Of a stretch of DNA of 22,270 bases, positions 1-6,226 are shown piece after piece. The notes beneath the pieces were generated by a model, which searched no databases, was not told the origin of the DNA, and saw only the letters and a program-made list of their open reading frames with translations. The DNA is from JAAFIP01 sp043777795 (GTDB lineage: Bacteria > Pseudomonadota > Gammaproteobacteria > Burkholderiales > Burkholderiaceae_C). Where the stretch lies: NCBI GenBank assembly GCA_043777795.1, contig JAYWHJ010000234.1, positions 1 to 22,270 of the forward strand. The letters run 5' to 3'. Position 1 is the first letter of the stretch. Each line of letters starts with the position of its first letter. Position numbers and translations under genes: made by a program.

Positions 1-544
1 GCAAAGTGTCTTTGGGCACGAGCCTCACCACATCAGCCTCCAACCCGGCGATGCGCTCGCCGCCCAAGGCTTTGACGGCATAAAACTCGGGGATGCTGCC
101 CACCCCGGGTTTGAGCACTTCAGGAAAGCCTCCGACTTGCTCCCGCTTTTCTACCCGCACCAGCTTGATCTCTGGCATGAAGGTCACCAGCTTGTCGTTG
201 TGCCGGAAGGTCGAGCGTGGCGCGCCAGTGAGGGTTTCTACACGCTCCATTTGCTGCGCGCCATCACAGGTGTGCCATATGCGTGCGCTGCTGATGTTGT
301 GCGGTGAGGACTGCACCAAGGTGCCCACATAGGATCGCTTTTTCATGGCCGCGTCGTGCATGCGAAGCAGCCAGTCATTGATGCTGAGGACAGGCTCGTT
401 GGGCACACCCGCTGGCACCTGCGCATGGGCAGAAGTTGCCGCACCGATTCCACCTAATGCTATTAAAATAATAGCTGACCTCGCAATATTAAATTGCGCT
501 AGAGCACCAAAATGCTTAAGAAACAAAGGTACCTTGAACATCAT
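1..544 (-). CDS. rseB: RseB/MucB sigma-E regulatory protein, N-terminal part (cut by window edge)
   Basis: Periplasmic regulator that binds the anti-sigma factor RseA and shields it from proteolysis until lipid or lipopolysaccharide signals displace it. About 181 residues are visible, and the C-terminal half lies beyond base 1. The N-terminus has a hydrophobic stretch (residues about 23-37) ending in a plausible signal peptidase site after Ala-His-Ala (residue 41). The mature part contains the MucB/RseB-type segment WLLRMHDAAMKKRSYVGTLV. The start is the first of two tandem ATG codons (544-542), which overlaps the rseA stop by one base (TGATG), so the genes are translationally coupled. Oddity: residues about 15-29, at the front of the signal peptide, are encoded by a copy of a dispersed repeat (459-502). 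The identification rests on family resemblance plus position after rpoE and rseA. Confidence 0.9.
   Translation of the reverse strand, partial: MMFKVPLFLKHFGALAQFNIARSAIILIALGGIGAATSAHAQVPAGVPNEPVLSINDWLLRMHDAAMKKRSYVGTLVQSSPHNISSARIWHTCDGAQQMERVETLTGAPRSTFRHNDKLVTFMPEIKLVRVEKREQVGGFPEVLKPGVGSIPEFYAVKALGGERIAGLEADVVRLVPKDTL
459..502. repeat. Dispersed ~43-base repeat, copy 1 (inside rseB signal peptide)
   Basis: Plus-strand core at 472-502 begins tagctgacctcgcaatatta. It is preceded by the palindrome-like flank gctattaaaataatagct (459-476). Against copy 4 (6904-6933 plus flank) I count about 25 of 31 core positions identical, read in the same orientation. The core can fold weakly around cgcaat/attgcg. 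In rseB the element is read in frame as residues 15-29. Confidence 0.7.
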
Positions 545-1155
545 CAACGTCCTGTGGGCGTGAAGGTGGCGTTACGCAAAAAGCCGGCGGGCTGTTGCAA
601 GGCGGACGCACCACCAAACTGCTTGTGTGCAGCCAAAAGCTCGTCCAAACGCGGGTCACGAATCATGACAGGGGCTGGCTCTTGAACCGTTGCGACCTGA
701 ACCGCTCCTCCTTGAACCGCGACTTCTTGGGCCGCGGCAACGATGGCTGGAGCCGCTCCGCTGCGCTGTTGTGCCAGCTGCTCACCTGCTGGGCTGCCTT
801 GCTGCCCTACAACAGACCACAATACCGAGCCTACTGCGGCCAAAGCCGCCACACCAGCGACTAGCTTCCAGCGCCAGACTGAATCGTTAGCGGCGACTTG
901 GGGGACGACGGTGCGCAAAATAGGCGCTGGCGCAATAGTTGTCGCTGGTGCCTCAATTTGAAGACCGGGCTGCGCATCACTGGCGTGGGCGCGCAGCGCA
1001 TCGCCAATGGCGTGGTAACTGGCCCAGGCTTGCAGCAGCTCAGGCTGTCTTTTGCTCGCACTTACCAAAACCTGTGCCTGAGCGGGATCGAGTTCACCGT
1101 CGGCCAGGGCCGATAGTTGCTCCAAGTAAATTTCCTGTTCGTTCACGTACTTCAT
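544..1155 (-). CDS. rseA: RseA/MucA anti-sigma-E factor
   Basis: Inner-membrane anti-sigma factor that holds RpoE inactive until it is cut by regulated proteolysis. The N-terminal cytoplasmic domain carries the family motif LSALADGELD (about residues 14-23). A single membrane segment follows at about residues 95-113 (WKLVAGVAALAAVGSVLW), then an Ala/Gln/Val-rich periplasmic tail, so the topology matches RseA. I chose the ATG at 1155 (203 residues) over the in-frame ATG at 1167 because GGA lies seven bases upstream of it. It sits 96 bases after rpoE and overlaps rseB by one base, as expected for an rpoE-rseA-rseB operon. The periplasmic half is low-complexity, as is common in this family. Confidence 0.93.
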   Translation of the reverse strand: MKYVNEQEIYLEQLSALADGELDPAQAQVLVSASKRQPELLQAWASYHAIGDALRAHASDAQPGLQIEAPATTIAPAPILRTVVPQVAANDSVWRWKLVAGVAALAAVGSVLWSVVGQQGSPAGEQLAQQRSGAAPAIVAAAQEVAVQGGAVQVATVQEPAPVMIRDPRLDELLAAHKQFGGASALQQPAGFLRNATFTPTGR

Positions 1156-1251
1156 GATCACATCCAATTTAGGGCACCCCGTGCGGTGCTGATGCCGCGT
1201 GCCATGTTGCTAGCGTCCTGCCTGCCACCCTGTTTACAAATCCACATCGCT

Positions 1252-1935
1252 CTACCACCGCTTGGTTGTCTGCTTTTGCAGCATCGGCTTAATGCGCGCC
1301 GAGATCGCCTCACGCGCCCTGAAAATACGCGAACGCACCGTTCCAATGGGGCAGTTCATCATCTCGCTGATCTCTTCGTAACTCAAGCCCTCCAGCTCTC
1401 TGAGTGTGATGGCTTGGCGGAGTTCCTCTGGCAAATCCTCCATGGCAGCGTTGACTGCTTGGGCAATCTCTTTGGCTGCATAGGCTGATTCAGGCGTCTC
1501 ACCATCCGAAGCTCGGTTGTTTAGAGGGTGATCGGCAAAATTAGTTTCATCGTCGTCAGTTGGCGCTCCACGCAGTGCTGCTTCGGTGACGACGGGGTCA
1601 CGCTTCATGTCCATCAACTGCTTTTTGGCGGTATTTACTGCGATGCGGTACAGCCAGGTGTAGAACTGCGCATCACCCCGAAAGTTGTGCAGCGCGCGCC
1701 AGGCACGGATGAAGGTTTCCTGCGCAATGTCTTGCACAATGTCTACATCCCGCACCATCCTGCCCACTAATCGCTCAATGCGGCGTTGGTACTTGATGAC
1801 CAGCATTTCGTAAGCGCGGTCGTCGCCCCCTTGAGCCAAGGCCACCAAGGCCGCGTCCGCGTCCACAATCGGCGCAGCTGGAGCGGCAGGCTCCGCCGTG
1901 GCGTCGTTGGCAGCAGGTTGTTGGGGTTGGCTCAT
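1252..1935 (-). CDS. rpoE: RNA polymerase sigma-E factor (ECF sigma-24)
   Basis: Extracytoplasmic-function sigma factor directing transcription of envelope-stress genes. Of 227 residues, region 2 lies at about 42-107 (YEMLVIKYQRRIERLVGRMV, then DIAQETFIRAWRAL and FYTWLYRIAVNTAKK). Region 4 lies at about 165-213 (EDLPEELRQAITLRELEGLS then IGTVRSRIFRARE). An Ala/Pro-rich leader of about 25 residues makes it longer than the roughly 190-200 residues of enterobacterial RpoE. The start ATG overlaps the TGA of the upstream membrane-protein gene by four bases (ATGA), and that gene is only 17 bases from fabF, so rpoE can be reached by fab-operon transcription. I see no clear separate sigma-E type promoter directly before it, though one could lie within the upstream genes. 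Confidence 0.96.
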   Translation of the reverse strand: MSQPQQPAANDATAEPAAPAAPIVDADAALVALAQGGDDRAYEMLVIKYQRRIERLVGRMVRDVDIVQDIAQETFIRAWRALHNFRGDAQFYTWLYRIAVNTAKKQLMDMKRDPVVTEAALRGAPTDDDETNFADHPLNNRASDGETPESAYAAKEIAQAVNAAMEDLPEELRQAITLRELEGLSYEEISEMMNCPIGTVRSRIFRAREAISARIKPMLQKQTTKRW

Positions 1936-2498
1936 ACGGGTTTAGCAAAACTTGAACTGGTCTGCCTGGTTGCCATAGACACCTGTTCGGCGGCGTGCGG
2001 TGCAAATGGGCCATGTGCAGACGGCGCAGTAGGCAAGGGAATGGCAGGCGCAGCATACAAGGCACGACGCAAAGCGCGCCAATCCTGTCCATACACGCTT
2101 TCCAGATGCAAGCATTGGCCTTTAATTTGGTGTTGTTTCGACGATGCGGGCAGAAGCCCCGAAGTGTAGCCAGACGGGGTGAAGCGCACCAGAAGGTAAA
2201 TCTGTAGATCCAGCACGACACGCAAAGTTCCCTGGCGCTCTTGCCCATCCTGCGCAAGCACCCACTCGCCCGCAGCGTAGTGCAAGGCGCCATGGCGTGG
2301 CCGCCACGCGTCGTAGATGCCCCACACAAGTGCGCACGCGGTTGCCGCGCATACAACGCCTATTTCTAAGACAAAATGGCCACTGGCCCAATAAAATACT
2401 GCGGCAGAAGCTATTAATAAAATAGCGAATAAAGCCACCGCGCATTGGTACCACCGAGAAACTCCCAAGCGGGTCGAGGCTGCAGGTGGCGTTTTCAC
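1932..2498 (-). CDS. Small membrane protein between fabF and rpoE, function unknown
   Basis: A 188-residue protein that I cannot assign with confidence. Two membrane segments are visible at about residues 20-38 and 43-61, followed by a soluble domain with a Trp-rich start (WRPRHGALHYAAGEWVLAQD), a beta-rich middle (LRVVLDLQIYLLVRF) and a low-complexity tail. Two N-terminal helices plus a short cytoplasmic domain recall the YgfX/CptA family, which occurs near rpoE/rse genes in some proteobacteria; this is inference from layout only. It begins 17 bases after fabF and overlaps rpoE by four bases, suggesting translational coupling. Residues about 25-39, the second half of the first helix, are encoded by a dispersed repeat copy (2384-2426). 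Confidence 0.8.
   Translation of the reverse strand: MKTPPAASTRLGVSRWYQCAVALFAILLIASAAVFYWASGHFVLEIGVVCAATACALVWGIYDAWRPRHGALHYAAGEWVLAQDGQERQGTLRVVLDLQIYLLVRFTPSGYTSGLLPASSKQHQIKGQCLHLESVYGQDWRALRRALYAAPAIPLPTAPSAHGPFAPHAAEQVSMATRQTSSSFAKPV
2384..2426. repeat. Dispersed ~43-base repeat, copy 2 (inside the fabF-rpoE membrane protein)
   Basis: Minus-strand orientation relative to copies 1 and 4. The 30-base core at 2384-2413 differs from the core at 6182-6211 at about five positions. The flank ctattaataaaatagc (2411-2426) parallels the flank of copy 1. It is read in frame as part of a membrane helix. Confidence 0.65.
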
Positions 2499-2515
2499 GG
2501 GGCTTTGTGCGTGGT

Positions 2516-3760
2516 TTAAATGCGTTTAAAAACCAGCGTGCCGTTGGTACCGCCAAAGCCAAAATTGTTCTTAATCGCCACGTCAATTTTCATGTCGCGG
2601 GCGGTATTGGCACAAAAGTCCAAATCGCACTCAGGATCTTGGTTGAAAATATTGATGGTCGGTGGGCTCTTTTGGTGGTGTAGTGCCAGTACGGTAAACA
2701 CACTCTCTATGCCGCCTGCGCCGCCCAGCAAATGACCGGTCATGCTCTTGGTGGAGTTGACCACTACTTTTTTAGCATGATCACCCAAGGCCGCCTTGAT
2801 GGCGTTGCATTCATTGATGTCGCCCAGCGGGGTGGAGGTGCCGTGGGCGTTGAGGTAGTGCACCGCATCGGTGTTCAGCCCGGCGTTGGCCAGCGCGGAC
2901 AACATCGCGCGGCGCGGACCATCCATGTTGGGGGCGGTCATGTGGCCGGCATCGGCACTCATGCCAAAACCGGGCAGCTCGCAGTAAATGCGTGCGCCGC
3001 GCGCTTTGGCGTGTTCGTATTCTTCCAGCACCAGCACGCCTGCGCCCTCGCCCAGCACAAAGCCTTCGCGGTCTTTGTCCCAGGGGCGGCTGGCGGTTTG
3101 GGGGTCATCGTTGCGGGTGCTAAGCGCACGCATGGCCGCAAAGCCGCCAATGCCCAGAGGCGAGATGGCGGCTTCGGCACCGCCGCACACCATCACGTCG
3201 GCGTCGCCATATTCAATCATCCGCGCGCTGGTGCCAATGGCGTGCAGCCCGGTGGTGCAGGCGGTCACGATAGCGATGTTGGGCCCTTTAAAGCCAAACT
3301 TGATCGATACGTGGCCCGAGATCATATTAATGATACTGGCAGGGATAAAAAACGGGGTGATGCGGCGCGGGCCACGTTCTATCAACTCCATTTTGGTGTC
3401 TTCGATCAGCGGCAAACCGCCGATGCCCGAGCCGATATTGCAGCCAATCCGCACCGCTTGCTGGTCGCTCAGGGCATCTCCAGTAGCCAAGCCGGAGTCC
3501 AGCACCGCCTGCACTGCGGCCGCGATGCCGTAGTGGATAAAGGTGTCCATCGAACGCGCTTCTTTGGTGCTCAGATATTCTTCCACCTTGAAGTCTTTAA
3601 CCTCGCCCGCAAACTTGCAAGCAAAAGCGCTCGCATCAAACTTGGTAATGTTGCCAATGCCAGACTGGCCTGCTAGCAGGTTGCTCCAGGCGGTTTGCAC
3701 GGTATTGCCTACTGGGCTGATGCAGCCCAAGCCAGTGACTACCACTCTGCGTTTGGTCAT
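2516..3760 (-). CDS. fabF: Beta-ketoacyl-ACP synthase II
   Basis: Condenses malonyl-ACP with acyl-ACP in each elongation cycle of type II fatty acid synthesis (cytoplasm). The product is 414 residues, close to the 412 typical of FabF. The catalytic triad is visible: Cys168 in VTACTTGLHAI, His306 in NAHGTSTPLGD and His343 in STKSMTGHLLGGAGG. The protein ends in the conserved NNFGFGGTNGTLVFKR. I chose the ATG at 3760 (MTKRRVVVTGLG) because it matches the family N-terminus and has GGA nearby; an in-frame extension to 3808 would cross the hairpin region after acpP. It lies downstream of acpP across a 106-base gap containing an intrinsic terminator-like hairpin, so its expression may depend on read-through. 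Confidence 0.97.
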   Translation of the reverse strand: MTKRRVVVTGLGCISPVGNTVQTAWSNLLAGQSGIGNITKFDASAFACKFAGEVKDFKVEEYLSTKEARSMDTFIHYGIAAAVQAVLDSGLATGDALSDQQAVRIGCNIGSGIGGLPLIEDTKMELIERGPRRITPFFIPASIINMISGHVSIKFGFKGPNIAIVTACTTGLHAIGTSARMIEYGDADVMVCGGAEAAISPLGIGGFAAMRALSTRNDDPQTASRPWDKDREGFVLGEGAGVLVLEEYEHAKARGARIYCELPGFGMSADAGHMTAPNMDGPRRAMLSALANAGLNTDAVHYLNAHGTSTPLGDINECNAIKAALGDHAKKVVVNSTKSMTGHLLGGAGGIESVFTVLALHHQKSPPTINIFNQDPECDLDFCANTARDMKIDVAIKNNFGFGGTNGTLVFKRI

Positions 3761-3811
3761 GTGTAGATCCAAAAAATTAGTCCAGAAAACCAGCCACTCC
3801 GAACCCATAAG

Positions 3812-3847
3812 AAAAAAGGGCCGAGGCTATTGTGTAGCCTCTGGCCC
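3812..3847 (-). terminator. Terminator/attenuator hairpin between acpP and fabF
   Basis: On the minus strand a stem of GGGCC, a one-base bulge and GAGGCTA pairs across a short loop with TAGCCTC-GGCCC and is followed directly by six T (plus-strand A at 3812-3817). This is the form of a rho-independent terminator read in the operon direction. It probably gives partial termination, leaving more acpP than fabF message. Confidence 0.75.
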
Positions 3848-3866
3848 TCTCGTCTGAAGGTGCGCC

Positions 3867-4106
3867 CTACGCCTTCTTGTGGGTGTTGGCGTAGTCTATC
3901 GCAGCCGCCACCGTGGTGATCTTTTCTGCGTCTTCGTCAGGAATTTCGATGCCGAACTCGTCTTCCAGGGCCATCACCAGCTCCACAGTATCCAGTGAGT
4001 CAGCGCCCAGATCGGCCACGAAGGCTTTTTCTGGTGTCACTTGGGACTCTTCTACGCCAAGTTGCTCGGCAATGATTTTTTTAACGCGTGCTTCGATATC
4101 GCTCAT
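3867..4106 (-). CDS. acpP: Acyl carrier protein
   Basis: Small acidic carrier whose phosphopantetheine arm holds growing fatty acyl chains. It is 79 residues with the attachment site Ser37 in GADSLDTVELVMALE and the acidic helix DEFGIEIPDEDAEKI typical of AcpP. The ATG at 4106 has a purine-rich AGAGGG a few bases upstream, embedded in a small CCCTCAGAGGG palindrome. It lies between fabG (64-base gap) and fabF. The hairpin at 3812-3847 directly after it fits the need for acpP message in excess of its neighbours. Confidence 0.98.
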   Translation of the reverse strand: MSDIEARVKKIIAEQLGVEESQVTPEKAFVADLGADSLDTVELVMALEDEFGIEIPDEDAEKITTVAAAIDYANTHKKA

Positions 4107-4170
4107 AGTTTCCCTCTGAGGGTTGTTGATTACCGGTGGATTTTACCTGTTTGGAGACGGGTTTCTAAAT

Positions 4171-4902
4171 TTACATGTACATGCCGCCGTTGACATGCAA
4201 TTCTTGCCCCGTAATATAGCTCGCTTGCGGGCTGGCCACAAAGGCCACGGCATGGGCAATATCGGCCGGTTTACCCAAATGTCCCAGCGGAATAGCGGCT
4301 AATAATGCTTTTTGTTGCGCTTCGGGCAGGCCAGCGGTCATGTCAGTCTCAATAAAACCTGGGGCAATGCAGTTGACGGTGATGTTGCGCGAGCCCAGCT
4401 CCCTCGCCAAAGCACGCGTCATGCCTGCCACACCGGCTTTGGCAGCAGCGTAATTGGCCTGTCCGGCATTGCCAGAGGCACCCACAACGCTGGTGATGTT
4501 GATAATGCGCCCGTAGCGTTGCTTCATCATGGTGCGCATGACGGCGCGGCTGGCGCGAAAGACGGCTTTAAGGTTGGTGTCCACCACCGCGTCCCACTCC
4601 TCGTCCTTCATGCGCATCGACAGCATGTCGCGGGTAATGCCGGCGTTATTCACCAATACATGCAGGCCGCCGTGCTCCTTGGTAATACTGTCAATCAACG
4701 CGTCCAACGCTGCACCATCGGTCACGTTCAGCACAGCGCCTTGGATGCCCGTGGCAGTGATTTTTTCTGCACCCTCGGCTGTGGTGGCAGTACCGATGAC
4801 TTTGCAGCCCTTGGCTTTGAGTTCCTGCGCAATAGCTGCGCCGATGCCGCGTGTGGCTCCGGTGACCAGGGCTATTTGTCCTTCAAATTTTGTATCGCTC
4901 AT
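4171..4902 (-). CDS. fabG: 3-oxoacyl-ACP reductase
   Basis: NADPH-dependent reduction of beta-ketoacyl-ACP in fatty acid elongation. The 243-residue product is the usual size. The short-chain dehydrogenase signature is complete: TGATRGIG cofactor loop (residues 14-21), NNAG at 85-88, Asn110, Ser138 in NITSVVG, Tyr151 and Lys155 in YAAAK. It ends in the FabG-type YITGQELHVNGGMYM. The start at 4902 gives the family N-terminus with little extension. The Shine-Dalgarno signal is weak. The gene is separated from fabD by a 294-base gap holding a palindromic repeat element, so coupling with fabD may be reduced. Confidence 0.97.
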   Translation of the reverse strand: MSDTKFEGQIALVTGATRGIGAAIAQELKAKGCKVIGTATTAEGAEKITATGIQGAVLNVTDGAALDALIDSITKEHGGLHVLVNNAGITRDMLSMRMKDEEWDAVVDTNLKAVFRASRAVMRTMMKQRYGRIINITSVVGASGNAGQANYAAAKAGVAGMTRALARELGSRNITVNCIAPGFIETDMTAGLPEAQQKALLAAIPLGHLGKPADIAHAVAFVASPQASYITGQELHVNGGMYM

Positions 4903-4959
4903 TTGGGTTCACTTTTATCGTTTCGGTATTTGATTTTGAGGAAGGGGACATTCTGGGTC

Positions 4960-5185
4960 ATTTTTTGGACGCAGAGAGCGCGAAGGTTTCGCGAAGGGCG
5001 TAAAAAAGTGAACACAAAAACAAAACCAAAAAACTAAAATTATTTAAGAATCGGTTGCCAGTTTTTGAAGAATTGTCATTCTGACTAAATTTGATTTTTC
5101 GTCTTTTCTTACCTTCTTTTTCTTGCCTCTGCGCAATTTGCGAAACCTTCGCACCCTCTGCGTTCAAAATTCCCCGAATTTCTCC
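4960..5185. repeat. Palindromic intergenic element A (MITE-like) between fabG and fabD
   Basis: The 294-base fabG-fabD gap holds an inverted repeat. The left arm at about 4969-5000 starts acgcagagagcgcgaaggtt. The right arm at 5126-5164 is its reverse complement with about two mismatches over 24 bases. The arms enclose about 125 bases of AT-rich sequence with no gene. The outer right edge (cggggaattttgaacgcag on the minus strand) matches the left edge of element B near 10073. No transposase is present. I read it as a non-coding dispersed element that could also form a long hairpin in the operon transcript. Boundaries are approximate. Confidence 0.7.
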
Positions 5186-5196
5186 GCATTAAAACA

Positions 5197-6147
5197 TTAG
5201 CCCACCAGCCCCTTAGCCTCAGCCAAAGACGCAGGGTCAAAAATGGCTCCGCTTACCAGCTCAGCATCAATGCGCTTGCACATGCCCGCCAGCACTTTGC
5301 CTGGCCCGCATTCGATCATGGTAGATGCGCCACGCGCTTTGATAGCAGCTACGCACTCTACCCAGCGCACGGGGCCGAAGGCTTGGCGAACCAGGGCATC
5401 GCGGATCTTGTCCGCATCGGTTTGCACGGCCACGTCAATGTTATTGACGATGGGGATTTGCGGCGCATGGAAAATTAATCTCGCTAATTTGATGCGCAAC
5501 TTCTCTGCCGCTGGCTTCATCAGGCTTGAGTGGAAAGGCGCGCTGACGGGCAGTGGCAAGCAACGTTTTGCACCACGCGCCTTGAGCAGTTCGCTGACTT
5601 TCTCCACGCCCAGTTTGCTGCCGGCAATCACCGTTTGCATCGGGTCGTTAAAGTTCACTGCCTCGGCCACTTCACCGGCCGCTACGCCGCCGGGCGCAGA
5701 TGCCTCGGCGCAGATGGCTATTACGTCGGCAGCACTCATACCCAGTACGGCAGCCATCGCGCCTGTTCCCGCAGGCACGGCCTCTTGCATTGCAGCAGCG
5801 CGCAGGCGCACGGTTTGCACTGCATCGTGCAGGCTCAACACGCCCGAGGCCACCAGTGCTGAATATTCACCCAGCGAATGCCCCGCGACGACCATAGGTT
5901 GTGCGCCGCCCTCGGCCAACCAAGCCCGGTACGCCGCCACCCCCGCCACCAGCATTACCGGCTGGGTGTTCACCGTCAAACCCAAGGCCTCTTTCGGCCC
6001 TTCTTTGATCAGCTTGGCAACGTCTTCATCGAGGGCATCGCTGGCTTCTTTGACTACAGCTGTCACTGCCGGATGCTCACCCCAAGCGTCCAGCATGCCC
6101 ACGGACTGCGAGCCTTGGCCGGGGAAGATAAATGCGAATGGTTTCAT
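5197..6147 (-). CDS. fabD: Malonyl-CoA:ACP transacylase
   Basis: Transfers malonyl from CoA to AcpP, supplying the extender for FabH and FabF. The 316-residue protein opens with the canonical MKPFAFIFPGQGSQSVGM. It carries the nucleophile Ser91 in GHSLGEYS and His206 in VSAPFHSSLM, and ends near the usual C-terminus. I chose the ATG at 6147 for its match to the family; an upstream TTG at 6189 would add 14 non-family residues and begin inside a repeat copy. No strong Shine-Dalgarno sequence is seen. The leader between fabH and fabD (62 bases) contains repeat copy 3. Confidence 0.97.
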   Translation of the reverse strand: MKPFAFIFPGQGSQSVGMLDAWGEHPAVTAVVKEASDALDEDVAKLIKEGPKEALGLTVNTQPVMLVAGVAAYRAWLAEGGAQPMVVAGHSLGEYSALVASGVLSLHDAVQTVRLRAAAMQEAVPAGTGAMAAVLGMSAADVIAICAEASAPGGVAAGEVAEAVNFNDPMQTVIAGSKLGVEKVSELLKARGAKRCLPLPVSAPFHSSLMKPAAEKLRIKLARLIFHAPQIPIVNNIDVAVQTDADKIRDALVRQAFGPVRWVECVAAIKARGASTMIECGPGKVLAGMCKRIDAELVSGAIFDPASLAEAKGLVG

Positions 6148-6181
6148 GTTTGAATGCGTATTTTTACAACGAATAGGGTGA

Positions 6182-6226
6182 TAGCCCAATGAAATATTGC
6201 GGGAGCAGCTATAAAGTTAAGAGTAC
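6182..6226. repeat. Dispersed repeat, copy 3 (fabH 3' end and fabD leader)
   Basis: The 30-base core at 6182-6211, read on the minus strand, starts tagctgctcccgcaatattt. It is identical to the plus-strand core at 6904-6933 except for one base (29 of 30). The element covers the fabH stop codon (TAG, 6211-6209), and its flank (to about 6226) underlies the last few FabH codons. The flank is less well conserved than in copies 1, 2 and 4. Confidence 0.8.

Noticed and set aside
2732..3676. Long plus-strand open frame (about 314 codons) opposite fabF
   Set aside because: It is antisense to a clear FabF, has low-complexity Gly/Ala/His composition and no family motif; long antisense frames are expected in GC-rich coding DNA.
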